Assembly: GCA_964419545.1 (NCBI GenBank)
Contig: CAYQQU010000018.1
Span: forward strand, 1-64,000
Reading direction: 5' to 3'
Source of the DNA: CAYQQU01 sp964419545
GTDB lineage: Bacteria; Bacteroidota; Bacteroidia; Chitinophagales; Saprospiraceae
DNA: 64,000 nt
Program-made: the position numbers and the translations under genes
Shown: positions 35,967 through 44,706 of the stretch, in pieces
Position numbering within the stretch: position 1 is the stretch's first letter
Layout: every line of letters starts with the position of its first letter
Notes under the pieces: model-generated
Database searches by the model: none
Told to the model about the DNA's origin: nothing
What the model saw: the letters and a program-made list of their open reading frames with translations, nothing else

Positions 35967-36629
35967 TTATTGCGCCGTTGCGGTGACTGCCGCCGCCACC
36001 GATTCGAATGTCTGTCCGATAAAATCGGGGATTACCAGGTGGGCGGCGCCCAGGTGGTCGGCGCGGCCGATCCCCACCGCGTAGAATCCGCCGCGCAGGG
36101 CCGCTTCCACGCCGCTGGCGGCGTCTTCGAAGACGATGCAGGTCTCCGGCGCGAGCTTCATGGCTTCGGCGCCCAGCTGAAACACCTGCGGGTCGGGTTT
36201 GCTGCGCGTGATCTGGTTGCCGTCGATGATCACCTCGAAGCGGTCGGACAGCCCGATGTACTGCATCACGGCCGGCGCGTTGCGGCTGCTGGAGCCCACC
36301 GCCATGCGAATGCCGTTGGCCTCCAGGTCGTCCAGAAAAGGCGCTACCCCTTCGAGGATATCGGCGGGCGTCATTTGGGCGATCAGCTCCTTGTACCACT
36401 CGTTCTTCCGGGTAGCCAGTGCTTTCTTCTCGGCCTCCGTTTTGGCGATGCCGCCCCAGCCCAGGATGATTTCCAGCGACTCCATGCGGCCTACCCCTTT
36501 GAGAGATTCGTTCTTTTCTTCGCCGAAATCAAACCCCAGCTCGTTGGCCAGGCGGCGCCACGCTTGAAAATGGAACTTTGCGGTATCGACGATGACGCCG
36601 TCCAGGTCAAAAATGCAGGCTTTGATCAT
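35967..36629 (-). CDS. pgmB: Beta-phosphoglucomutase
   Basis: A 220-residue HAD-family enzyme converting beta-glucose-1-phosphate to glucose-6-phosphate. FDLDGVIVDTAKFHFQAWRRLA carries Asp8 (nucleophile) and Asp10 (acid/base) and the cap start specific to this subfamily. Then come LKGVGRMESLEIIL, VGSSSRNAP (motif II), KPDPQVF (motif III Lys) and FEDAASGVEAA (motif IV). Length is normal. It is the first gene of the leftward GH65 run, 26 bp before the phosphorylase, and the two form a complete maltose-to-glucose-6-phosphate step. Confidence 0.95.
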   Translation of the reverse strand: MIKACIFDLDGVIVDTAKFHFQAWRRLANELGFDFGEEKNESLKGVGRMESLEIILGWGGIAKTEAEKKALATRKNEWYKELIAQMTPADILEGVAPFLDDLEANGIRMAVGSSSRNAPAVMQYIGLSDRFEVIIDGNQITRSKPDPQVFQLGAEAMKLAPETCIVFEDAASGVEAALRGGFYAVGIGRADHLGAAHLVIPDFIGQTFESVAAAVTATAQ

Positions 36630-37015
36630 GGTTGTCGTTTGAGTGATCAGGCGCTAAGTTAACGTCAATTCGGGAATAAAAAAAGATGGCATAAATGAAT
36701 CGCTGTTGATTACCAGTTCTTTACTTCTGAGCCTGAATTTCCTGGTTTTTTATCCGGCAACGCGAGGCGACGAAGGGCGGATTTTCCGTCGTACTTGGAT
36801 TAACCCGGATTATTCATGAATTGAAGTTAAAATGTCCCCATTTGAGCAAAACGGCGGCTTTCGGGCGTTTTTCCTAACAAGAAAAGCGATCCTGTCGTTT
36901 TTTTGATAGTGTTTTCATTTGTCAGGCCTCCGCTGCCGGCTTTGGTGCGGGGGCTTCTTTTTTGGGCCGCCAAAGACTATAGCCGAAGCCGAATTCACCA
37001 CACTTGTTTTAACCC
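36630..37015. other. Intergenic region with one family-2 repeat end
   Basis: 386 bp between two leftward genes. At 36801-36822 there is one end (TAACCCGGATTATTCATGAA) of the element seen complete at 16671-16860, with no mate nearby. Around 36925-36960 there is a G/C-rich hairpin without a T-run in the leftward direction. I see no gene. Confidence 0.5.
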
Positions 37016-38098
37016 TTACTTTACCAACCCCGGAATCGCCTCGCCGGCTTCGTACCGGTGCCCTTCGTAGGTAAAGCCCAGCGCTTTGGCGACGGTGGCG
37101 GCCACCTGGTTCTGATAGAGTTGCTGATCGTCGGTGACGACGCCGCGGGCCGGCACCTTGGGGCCGATGGCGGCGACCCATATTTCATCGGAGCCCTCAT
37201 AAGTAGTGCCGTGGCTTTTCCAGGCCGTCATCGGCGAGTGGCCGCGGCCGTGATCGGTGGTGATGATGAGGGTGGTGTTGTCTTTGTAGAACGGATCCTG
37301 CTGGATATAATCCCAGAGGGCCGCGATCCAGCGGTCGGTCTGATGGGCCGACTTGAGGTACTGATCGTATTTGCCGTCGTGCGCAAAATCGTCGGTCTCT
37401 CCGTAGGCGATGTAGACGACTTTCGGGTGGTGCTTTTTGACGTATTCCATCATGTAGTTATGCGTGAAGGCGTCGAGGCGTACGGTCGTCCAGGGGCTGG
37501 GGATCTGGTCCTGAAAATCGTTGAGCAACTGTTCCGTATAGGTCAGGTACTCGTCTTCGGCTTTGCGAAAGCCGGCATTGACGGGAATGCCGCTCCGCCG
37601 GTCGTTGATGATGTAGGGGAAGACGTCCCAGGAAGCGAAGGCGGCTACTTTTCCCGCGTATTCGGGCATCTCGTTGAGCCATTCCAGTATCGTTCTGTTC
37701 TCGTTGTAGATCTTCCGATTGGACGTCACCCCCGGGTCGCTGTAGCCGCAGAGGATCTCGTTGTACCCGGGATAGGAAAACCAAAAGCGGTTGGCGCAGT
37801 TGACTTTATTGCCTTCCCAGCGGTTGCCGTAAAGCTGGCCTTGCTCAGCTACGATCGACCAAAACCAGGGCATCAGTTTCTGCCGGGCCGTTTCGGGTGT
37901 AGGGGCGCTGAATCGCTGCATCACCCCTTCTTTGTCTTTGGTCAGTTCCGGGTTGTTCATCATGCTGTCGACGGCGCCGCCGTACAGTTCTTGCCAGCGC
38001 AGGCCGTCAAAGGTGATCAGGAAAACGTTTTCGGCAGGTTGACCGAAGGCGGTGTTCATCGCCAGCCCGGCGAAAAAGAGGAGGGTGAGAAATCGCAT
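37016..38098 (-). CDS. Alkaline-phosphatase-fold protein, exported
   Basis: A 360-residue protein; the start at 38098 (MRFLTLLFFAG) begins a signal peptide ending AFGQ, and an upstream ATG would add nine charged residues. LITFDGLRWQELYGG holds the first metal-binding Asp and the nucleophile region. YGETDDFAH supplies Asp/His ligands and ITTDHGRG the last Asp-His pair. This layout is that of the type I phosphodiesterase / alkaline phosphatase superfamily. The nucleophile seems to lie near NEILCGYSDPGVTSN. Periplasmic. Substrate not predictable. It is on the same strand as its neighbours but 387 bp from pgmB. Confidence 0.8.
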   Translation of the reverse strand: MRFLTLLFFAGLAMNTAFGQPAENVFLITFDGLRWQELYGGAVDSMMNNPELTKDKEGVMQRFSAPTPETARQKLMPWFWSIVAEQGQLYGNRWEGNKVNCANRFWFSYPGYNEILCGYSDPGVTSNRKIYNENRTILEWLNEMPEYAGKVAAFASWDVFPYIINDRRSGIPVNAGFRKAEDEYLTYTEQLLNDFQDQIPSPWTTVRLDAFTHNYMMEYVKKHHPKVVYIAYGETDDFAHDGKYDQYLKSAHQTDRWIAALWDYIQQDPFYKDNTTLIITTDHGRGHSPMTAWKSHGTTYEGSDEIWVAAIGPKVPARGVVTDDQQLYQNQVAATVAKALGFTYEGHRYEAGEAIPGLVK

Positions 38099-38573
38099 GG
38101 TGGTTTTGTTTGCTTCGGACGGCAAATTAAGGGCATGCCGGGGGATGGACGCATTTTGGAGGTTAAGTATTTGTAAAAAATGGGCAACCTCCTGCTGGCA
38201 CCCGGATTGAAAGCTCTGGGCCTGAAAAGCCTGAAGGTTTAATCAAAAAGAAGCCGGCAAAATAAAATTCACGCAAGCCAAAAGTTGACTTATATGCAAC
38301 GATTGCCGTCCAACCAGGAAGCCGATGATGAGCTGAATATCGTACGGTGCTGACTGGGAAAATTCGGACCTGAGGTATTGAATTCTCGCATCGATTCACC
38401 GCTTTTCCCAAAGTTGAATATTTCCTGTTTCCGGGGGTAATTTCTACTCTACTCCCGACCGGAAGCACAATAAGGGTCGGGCGATCAGGAAAAAAGTCAT
38501 CCCGAAAACTTGCCGGAAATCCACCCGGTCAGAAAATTATTTTTCAAATTTTCGGGATAACTCCGTTGTCGAC
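38099..38573. other. Intergenic region, no gene supported
   Basis: A frame at 38163-38468 has no protein-like composition or start context, and I reject it. Near the right end, ATCCCGAAAA (about 38499-38508) and TTTTCGGGAT (about 38549-38558) are exact inverted copies about 40 bp apart, downstream of no clear T-run. More AT-rich than the flanks. Confidence 0.5.
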
Positions 38574-40226
38574 CTACAGTTCCAATACCCCTTCCCCCTG
38601 CTCAAACACGATATCTACCGGAATTCCGCCTGCCGACAGGCGGTCGAGATCGGCTTGCAGGCCTTCGCCGATCTTTCCTTTTTCGTTCACGAGCTGGGCG
38701 ACGCCCTCGTAGTCGCCATCGCCCTGCAGCGTCAGTATCTTGGTGGAAAGGGCGGTCATGGCCTCTTCCAGTTTGTCGAAGTTGACGCGGTATGCACCGG
38801 TGGCGTTATCGCGCGTAAAGGCGCCGTACTCCTGGAAGAAGTTGAAGCGGATCATATTGGCTTTGCCGTGAGCGCTCGACGCGCCGAAGCGCACCGACCG
38901 GAAAATGCCTGCCATGAAAGTGACGTAATAGTCGTGCAGGTCGCCTTCCAGTTCGCCTTGTTCGTGGAGCTGTTTGATCATGTACAGGCCGAGAATGTCG
39001 GCTTTGCCTTCTTCCAGGGCGGAGGCGTGTTCTTTCAGGGCTTCGCGCACCGTGCCTTTGCCGCTGATGGTATTTTTGATGCCCAGCCCGTGCGCCACCT
39101 CGTGGAACATGGTGTTGCTGAAAAAGGCGTCAAAGGTGATGTGTTTGCGCTGATCGGCGGCGATGAGCGAGTCGGCGATGGGCAGCAGGATCTTGTCGAA
39201 CTTGGCGCGCATCGCATTTTTCAGTTGCAGGCGGCGCGTACCTTTTTGCAGCTGCACTTCCTCATCGTTGGGCAGGTTGATGGCGATGGTTTTGCTGCCT
39301 GCGTTGCAGTCTCCGGCGTAGTAGATCACGTCGTAGGCGTTGAGGTCGGCGTCCGATCCGGGCGACTCCTGCTTGTAGGTGTCCGGCACGGGCAGTCCTT
39401 CCTGGAGCGCGGGCAGAAACTGCGCGTATTTGTCCAGGCGGCGGCTCCAGGCCATGTCTTTGAGCAGCACGTAGCATTCGTGCGCCGCTTTGTACCCAAA
39501 CAGCTGATCTTCGTAGGTCTCGATGGGGCCGATCACCAACTCCACGCGGTTGTTCTTAGTATCCATCCAGGCCAGATCGCTGAGCTGATACTCGTCGGTG
39601 AGCAGGGCGTCGGCCCGAAGTTCCAGGTATTTTTTGAAGTCGGGATCTTCGGCCAGCTCGGCGGCGGCCCGCAACAGGTCGGCAGCGCGGGTCACCTGCT
39701 CTTCGAACATCTCGTGGTAGGGCGTCGTCCTCAGCTCCCCGGATTCGTTGCGCCGGACGAAAGTGTACAGGCTATTTTTATCCGAAAGCGGCGCCGCCTC
39801 GAACTCCTCTTTGGTCATGTTCGCCGGATAAAAATTGGCGCCGGCCGGCTTGTCGCCAACGCCCGGCACGAAGGGCTCGTTGCCCGCCAGGCGGTCCCAC
39901 GGCCCGTAGTTGATCTCCATAAACCGCCGCATAGCGTCGGAAGTTGCCGACTCCAGCAGGGCGGCCTTATCGCCGTAGGCTTCCACCCAGAACAGGTCGT
40001 CCATGACCTGCGCGGCTTCGATAAACAATTTGACCATCTGCTGCTGGTTGCCGCTCAGGCTGTCTACCAGATCGGAGGTGAGCCGCACGGGCACGTACTT
40101 CTGAAGCCGCGCTTCCATGGGGTCGAGGGCTTCCGGCGCTGCACCGGACGTCGCCTCGCTTTCTCCGCCGCAATTAATCAATAACAAACTCAGCACAGCT
40201 AAGATTGACCATTTTATCTTTTGCAT
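38574..40226 (-). CDS. M49-like (dipeptidyl-peptidase III family) metallopeptidase lipoprotein
   Basis: A 550-residue lipoprotein with lipobox LLLINC (Cys19). The zinc site is HEVAHGLG (His375, Glu376, His379) plus EEGKAD near residue 404, matching the second M49 motif EExxAE/D. Classical DPP III has HExxGH, one residue longer; here it is a five-residue HExxH. YYAGDCNAGSKTIAINLPND is a family segment. Members either trim dipeptides or are described as zinc-dependent hydrolases. Anchored at the membrane facing the periplasm or outside. It starts 114 bp from the divergent Uma2 gene. Confidence 0.82.
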   Translation of the reverse strand: MQKIKWSILAVLSLLLINCGGESEATSGAAPEALDPMEARLQKYVPVRLTSDLVDSLSGNQQQMVKLFIEAAQVMDDLFWVEAYGDKAALLESATSDAMRRFMEINYGPWDRLAGNEPFVPGVGDKPAGANFYPANMTKEEFEAAPLSDKNSLYTFVRRNESGELRTTPYHEMFEEQVTRAADLLRAAAELAEDPDFKKYLELRADALLTDEYQLSDLAWMDTKNNRVELVIGPIETYEDQLFGYKAAHECYVLLKDMAWSRRLDKYAQFLPALQEGLPVPDTYKQESPGSDADLNAYDVIYYAGDCNAGSKTIAINLPNDEEVQLQKGTRRLQLKNAMRAKFDKILLPIADSLIAADQRKHITFDAFFSNTMFHEVAHGLGIKNTISGKGTVREALKEHASALEEGKADILGLYMIKQLHEQGELEGDLHDYYVTFMAGIFRSVRFGASSAHGKANMIRFNFFQEYGAFTRDNATGAYRVNFDKLEEAMTALSTKILTLQGDGDYEGVAQLVNEKGKIGEGLQADLDRLSAGGIPVDIVFEQGEGVLEL

Positions 40227-40340
40227 ATTCTAAAGGTTTTGTTCTGTTAAAAGATACCATTTTGGCAAAGAACCCAAAATATATTGACAAGTATTCCTTG
40301 CATCTCTTTCGGTATTGCACTAATTTGTTCAAAATGCCGC

Positions 40341-40973
40341 ATGATGAAATTGAAAGACCTGGACATGAAGGGCTACTACACCTATGCCGATTACTTATCG
40401 TGGAAGCTGGAAGAAACGGTGGAACTGATCAAAGGCAAGCTCTTTCGCATGGCCCCGGCGCCCAACCGCTTTCATCAGGAAATTGCCGGCAATCTCTTCT
40501 TCAGGATTCAGTATTTTTTCTCTAACCAAGCCTGCAAAGTTTATCATGCCCCCTTCGATGTCCGCCTGCCGCTGCCGCCGCACCGGACCGCCGATGACCA
40601 GATCGATACCGTAGTGCAACCCGATATTTCCGTGATCTGCGATTTGAAAAAACTGGATCTGAAAGGTTGCCTCGGCGCTCCCGACTGGATCATTGAGATC
40701 CTCTCGCCCAGTACTGCCGGCAAAGATGTAAAGGAAAAATTCGAGGTCTACGAATTTGCCGGAGTAAAGGAGTATTGGATCGCATTTCCGGTCGAAAAAA
40801 CAGTCCAGGCCTATTTTCCCGGCGCCGATGGGAAATACGCCACCGGCCGGCCTTACCACAGCAACGACCGAGTCCGTTCCCGGGCTTTTCCCGATCTGGT
40901 CATCGACCTTCGCCAGGTCTTTCCGCAGGAAGACATCGCAGCAGAAGAACTCGTCGAATACATGCGCTTGTAA
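40341..40973 (+). CDS. Uma2 family endonuclease-like protein (DUF820)
   Basis: A 210-residue PD-(D/E)xK-fold protein. The start at 40341 or 40344 (MKLKDLDM) is preferred to an upstream ATG, which would add Cys-rich non-conserved residues. Motifs: ELIKGKLFRMAPAPNRFHQEIAGNL, VVQPDISVICD (catalytic Asp) and PDWIIEILSPSTAGKDVKEKFEVYEFAGVKEYWI (Glu and Lys). Uma2 proteins are numerous in cyanobacteria and Bacteroidota; nuclease activity is predicted from fold and their biological role is unknown. It stands alone on the plus strand, flanked by peptidase genes. Confidence 0.88.
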   Translation: MMKLKDLDMKGYYTYADYLSWKLEETVELIKGKLFRMAPAPNRFHQEIAGNLFFRIQYFFSNQACKVYHAPFDVRLPLPPHRTADDQIDTVVQPDISVICDLKKLDLKGCLGAPDWIIEILSPSTAGKDVKEKFEVYEFAGVKEYWIAFPVEKTVQAYFPGADGKYATGRPYHSNDRVRSRAFPDLVIDLRQVFPQEDIAAEELVEYMRL

Positions 40974-41021
40974 CAGGGCGACCCTCCGACTTCCAAACAG
41001 CTTGCTCCGGGCCGGCGCTTT

Positions 41022-41070
41022 ATATCATGGGGCCTTCGTCATGACGGCTGACAGGCTTGCGTTCCTACAG
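41022..41070. repeat. Partial copy of the family-2 element interior
   Basis: TCATGGGGCCTTCGTCATGA followed by GGCTGACAGGCTTGCGTTC parallels 16685-16732 of the complete element (TCATGGGTTCTTCGTCATGA ... GGTTGACAGGCTTGCCTTC). The terminal CCGGATTAT part is lost here. Confidence 0.55.
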
Positions 41071-41075
41071 AAATA

Positions 41076-43121
41076 CTATCGGTATTTTTCAAACCATCCC
41101 AACACATACGCCACTTTCCGGATCAGGTTGCTCGGCTTGCGCGCAATCCCGTGCCCGGCTTCCTGGATGCGCACCATGGCGGTTTCTACTTTCCGCAGTT
41201 TCAGGGCAGCATAGTACTGCTCGGTCTCCGACATGGGCGTGCGGTAATCCTGCTCGCCGGTCAGCAACATCGTGGGGGTGACGACGTTGCCCACCAATGA
41301 GAGCGGCGACCGTTGCCAGTATTGCTCAAATTCTTCCCATGGGTAGCCCGGGAACCAGTACCTGGAGAAAAAGGCCGGTCCGTCGGCGTGCAGCACGAAG
41401 CTCGTCCAGTTGATCACTGGCTTGGCCACCACCGCCGCCCGAAAGCGGTCGGTCTTGCCCACGATCCAGGCGGTAAGCACGCCGCCGCCGCTGCCGCCGG
41501 TGACGTAGAGCTGGTCGGGATCGACGTAGCCTTCGGCGATCACGGCATCCACGCCCGACATGAGGTCGTCGTAGTCCTGGCTCGGATAATTGTGATGGAT
41601 GAGATTGCCGAATTCCTCCCCGTAGCTGGAACTGCCGCGCGGATTGGTGTACAGCACCACGTAGCCGGCTGCGGCGTAAAGTTGCAATTCAGCAGCAAAG
41701 CGGTCGCCGTAATTGGCGAAGGGCCCGCCGTGGATCTCCAGCAGCAGCGGGTATTTTCTGTTCGGATCAAAATCCGGCGGCTTACAGATCCACCCCTGAA
41801 TGCGGCGTCCGTCATAGCTCGATTCATACCAGATCTCCTCTACCTCGCCCAGTGTTTTATAGCCGAATAAGTCGTCGTTGACGCGCGTGAGCCTTTTTAT
41901 TTCCCCGCTTCCCATGCGGCCTACCGCCAGGTCAGCCGGGTGATCGGGCGTGCTATGCGTAAAAGCGTACCGGCCGGTTTCCGAGACGGAAAAGTCGCCT
42001 CCGTCGTAGGGCCGGCCGACGGACAAGCCGCCCACGTCGCCGGTCAGGTCCATCACCGCACCCGACAGGTCGATGTATGCGACTTTGGTATTTCCCTGAT
42101 CGTCGTACTGAAAGAACAGGCCCCGGCTGTCGTCGGCCCACTGGATATTGGCCACGCTGCGATCCAGGTCTTTGCTGATCAAACGCGGATTGCTCCCATC
42201 GGCGTTCATCACGTACAGGCGCGAAACCTGATAGCCTTGGTAGCGATCGTCAAAACCGGTATAGGCGATCAGCCGGCCGTCCGGTGAAAGCCGCGGCGCC
42301 TGGTCCGGGCCTTCGCGATCGGTGAGGGCCACTACCCTGCCGTCGGCGACCGACACCCGGTAGATCTCGGTATTGCGGGGTTGGTACTCGGCCTCTTCGC
42401 GGCGATTACCGGAAAAAATGAGGGCCTCGCTATCAGCGCTCCAGCAAAAATCGCCGTGGTTGAAATCGCCGGTCGTAAGCTGCCGGGGATGGCCGCCCTC
42501 AGCGGAAAGTACGAAAAGATGGGTATAGCGGTCAGGCAGGAAACCGAAGTTGCCGTCGGAGCGGTAATTGAGCTTGTCGATGACCACGGGCTCGGGCGCC
42601 CATTCCGCGCCTTTCGGCGGTTGGGGCAGCTGCCTGGCGATCTTTTCGGAAGATGCTGAGGCCTCCACCGATAGCTGAAACGCGATCCGTCGACCATCGG
42701 GCGACCATTTGGGATTGCGGGGCGTACGCGTGAGGTTGGTCAGTTTGGCTTCGGCGCCTTCGTCCAGCCAGCGCTGGTAGAGCTGCACCGAGCCGCCTTT
42801 ATCGGAAAGGTAGAGCAACCGCCGCCCGTCGGGCGACCAGCGTGGGGCATAGTCATGCTGGTTGCCGGTGGTCAGGGGGCGATTGCGGGAGCCGTCAAAA
42901 TCGATGATCCAAAGGTTGGAAAGCGTCTGGTCTGTGTGGATGTCCATGAAATTGCGGACATATACGATGCGCTCACCGTCGGGCGAGATCTGCGGGTCGG
43001 AAATGTATTCCAGGTCGAAAAGGTCTTCGGCGGAAAACAGTTGGGGCGCCGCCGGCTGGGCGCTCAGGCGGAAAACCAGGAGGCCGGCCGCCCAAAGGAG
43101 GTAAAAAAGTTTTTTCTGCAT
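41076..43121 (-). CDS. S9 family peptidase (prolyl-oligopeptidase/acylaminoacyl type), exported
   Basis: A 681-residue secreted serine peptidase with a signal peptide (residues 1-21, ending LSAQ). Residues 25-410 form a WD40-like beta propeller (ISPDGERIVYV, WSPDGRRLLYLSD, WSPDGRRIAFQ, LSPDGRLIAY). Residues 430-681 are the alpha/beta hydrolase: oxyanion HGGP, nucleophile Ser544 (GGSGGG), Asp625 (TGEQDYRTP) and His657 (EAGHGIA). It cleaves peptides, probably in the periplasm. Length is typical of the S9C group. It sits upstream of the pullulanase region on the same strand as the M28 peptidase. Confidence 0.92.
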   Translation of the reverse strand: MQKKLFYLLWAAGLLVFRLSAQPAAPQLFSAEDLFDLEYISDPQISPDGERIVYVRNFMDIHTDQTLSNLWIIDFDGSRNRPLTTGNQHDYAPRWSPDGRRLLYLSDKGGSVQLYQRWLDEGAEAKLTNLTRTPRNPKWSPDGRRIAFQLSVEASASSEKIARQLPQPPKGAEWAPEPVVIDKLNYRSDGNFGFLPDRYTHLFVLSAEGGHPRQLTTGDFNHGDFCWSADSEALIFSGNRREEAEYQPRNTEIYRVSVADGRVVALTDREGPDQAPRLSPDGRLIAYTGFDDRYQGYQVSRLYVMNADGSNPRLISKDLDRSVANIQWADDSRGLFFQYDDQGNTKVAYIDLSGAVMDLTGDVGGLSVGRPYDGGDFSVSETGRYAFTHSTPDHPADLAVGRMGSGEIKRLTRVNDDLFGYKTLGEVEEIWYESSYDGRRIQGWICKPPDFDPNRKYPLLLEIHGGPFANYGDRFAAELQLYAAAGYVVLYTNPRGSSSYGEEFGNLIHHNYPSQDYDDLMSGVDAVIAEGYVDPDQLYVTGGSGGGVLTAWIVGKTDRFRAAVVAKPVINWTSFVLHADGPAFFSRYWFPGYPWEEFEQYWQRSPLSLVGNVVTPTMLLTGEQDYRTPMSETEQYYAALKLRKVETAMVRIQEAGHGIARKPSNLIRKVAYVLGWFEKYR

Positions 43122-43305
43122 ATTGCTCGATTTTCAGATTTCCTGAAAATAAACAATATTCCTCATTTCCACGCCGGTGGAATGCGATTACCCCATGCGC
43201 CGTAAACCAAGCTGACCCTGCCGTCAACGACCCGGGCCCGGATCAGCGATTGGCCTAAGGTTCTAAGAGATGCTATGTTTAGCACTCAAGCAAGCTCCAA
43301 ACATG
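43122..43305. other. Short intergenic region with a hairpin between two peptidase genes
   Basis: GTTTAGCA (about 43277) and TGCTAAAAC (about 43310) are inverted copies around CTCAAGCAAGCTCCAAACA, just at the 3' end of the M28 gene. CAAGCTCCAAACA resembles the tip of the family-1 element, but the rest does not match. No gene. Confidence 0.35.
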
Positions 43306-44547
43306 CTAAAACTCCACCTCAAATTCCAACTCCTCCCCGTCACGGATCACCTTCACCTTGGCTTGATCACCAGGAGTAAAGTTACTCAGGCCCTCCATGT
43401 AAGAATAGATGTCCTTTACTTCCAGATCGCCGATCTGGATCACCACGTCGCCGTCCTGAATCCCGGCTTTCTCGGCGGGGCGGCCCGCAATGACGGCGTC
43501 GATGCGCATCCCCTGGTCCTGGTAAACGTAATCGGGCATTACCCCGAGCGTTACTTTGAAGCGAGCGGCGCGGCGGTTCTCGTCCTCGTCCTTGGTAGGC
43601 GTGAATTCCAGCTCCCCGCGATCGTCCAGCTGCTCGATCAGGGCCAGGATGTAGTTCGAGACAGCCAGCAGGCCGGGATAGTTGATCAGCTCGGAATCAT
43701 CAGCGGGCTTGTGATAATCGCGGTGCTGCCCGGTAAAGAAGTGGAGCACCGGCAGATCTTTCAGGTAAAACGAGGTATGATCGGAACCGCCGACGCCCGA
43801 GTCGCTGGTCTTGGGCTGGATGCCGGCCACGTCGATCGCGGGGATCACCTCTTTCCAGACCGGCGAAGTGCCGGCGCCGGTGATCACCAGTACTTTCTCC
43901 TCGTTGAGGCGGCCCACCATATCCATGTTGAGCATGTAGTTGACCTTTTCCAGATCGATCAGGGGATTATTGACGAAATATTTGGAACCGACCAGCCCCA
44001 GTTCTTCCCCCGAAAAGGCCAGAAAAAGGTAGTTGTGCCCGCTCGCTGCGGCATTGTCCTTTAGTGCTTCGGCCAGGTAGAGCAGGGAGGCCACCCCGCT
44101 GGCGTTGTCATCGGCGCCGTTGTGGACGGCGGGTGGCCCGGTATAGAGCGAGTTGAACGCACCATACCCCAGGTGGTCGTAATGCGCCCCGATGATCACC
44201 GTGCGCTCCGCACCGTTGTCGAGGTAGCCCAACACATTGCGGCCGGTGCGGTCGACGCCCTCGCCGGTACCGTGGGGATTGGCGTTGTAAACGAAGGAAA
44301 AATCCTGGCGCCAGCCGCCTTCTTCTCCGGCGGGCGTTAATCCGATCTCCTGAAAGCGCGATATAATATATTCGGCGGCCAGGGCTTCGCCGGCCTCTCC
44401 CGTTTCCCGTCCTTCGAGCAAATTAGAAGCGAGGTAGACGACATCGACCTGCATATTTTGCAGGGCTTTGTCAACCACCGATTGTGCATTGAGCAAGGAA
44501 CCGGTGGCCAGCAAATACACGAATAATATCCAGCGATAGCTCTTCAT
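43306..44547 (-). CDS. M28 family metallopeptidase with PDZ domain, exported
   Basis: A 413-residue protein; residues 1-22 form a signal peptide (ILFVYLLATGSLLNAQ). The M28 domain (about 25-300) has two-zinc ligands in GAHYDHLGYG (His), NGADDNASGVA (bridging Asp) and FSGEELGLVGS (catalytic and ligand Glu), then NMDMVGR and GGSDHTSFY (last His). A PDZ domain follows (about 320-400: PDYVYQDQGMRIDAVIAGRPAEKAGIQDGDVVIQIGD). This aminopeptidase-plus-PDZ form is common in Bacteroidota. Periplasmic or outer surface. It lies 159 bp from the transporter gene on the same strand. Confidence 0.92.
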   Translation of the reverse strand: MKSYRWILFVYLLATGSLLNAQSVVDKALQNMQVDVVYLASNLLEGRETGEAGEALAAEYIISRFQEIGLTPAGEEGGWRQDFSFVYNANPHGTGEGVDRTGRNVLGYLDNGAERTVIIGAHYDHLGYGAFNSLYTGPPAVHNGADDNASGVASLLYLAEALKDNAAASGHNYLFLAFSGEELGLVGSKYFVNNPLIDLEKVNYMLNMDMVGRLNEEKVLVITGAGTSPVWKEVIPAIDVAGIQPKTSDSGVGGSDHTSFYLKDLPVLHFFTGQHRDYHKPADDSELINYPGLLAVSNYILALIEQLDDRGELEFTPTKDEDENRRAARFKVTLGVMPDYVYQDQGMRIDAVIAGRPAEKAGIQDGDVVIQIGDLEVKDIYSYMEGLSNFTPGDQAKVKVIRDGEELEFEVEF

Positions 44548-44706
44548 TGCTTGGTTTTTTTGTTTATAATCTCAAAGGTATGAAGCCCGCTTTTTGTTTG
44601 TCAGTTTCGGATCATAAAAAATTGGAGGGCTTTGGTCTTTGGCGTCCCAACAGGTTGAAAAAACAACTTGCTGTCTTATGGCTGCGTGACCGAGTTACTG
44701 TTCCCC

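Noticed and set aside
33613..36084. Long plus-strand open frame of 823 codons
   Set aside because: It is the antisense shadow of the GH65 and pgmB genes, which have clear catalytic motifs.
38163..38468. Open frame of 101 codons
   Set aside because: No signal, motif or compositional support; the region looks intergenic.
43264..43325. Further copy of the family-1 element (CAAGCTCCAAACA)
   Set aside because: Only about 13 bases match and the rest forms a different hairpin; probably chance.
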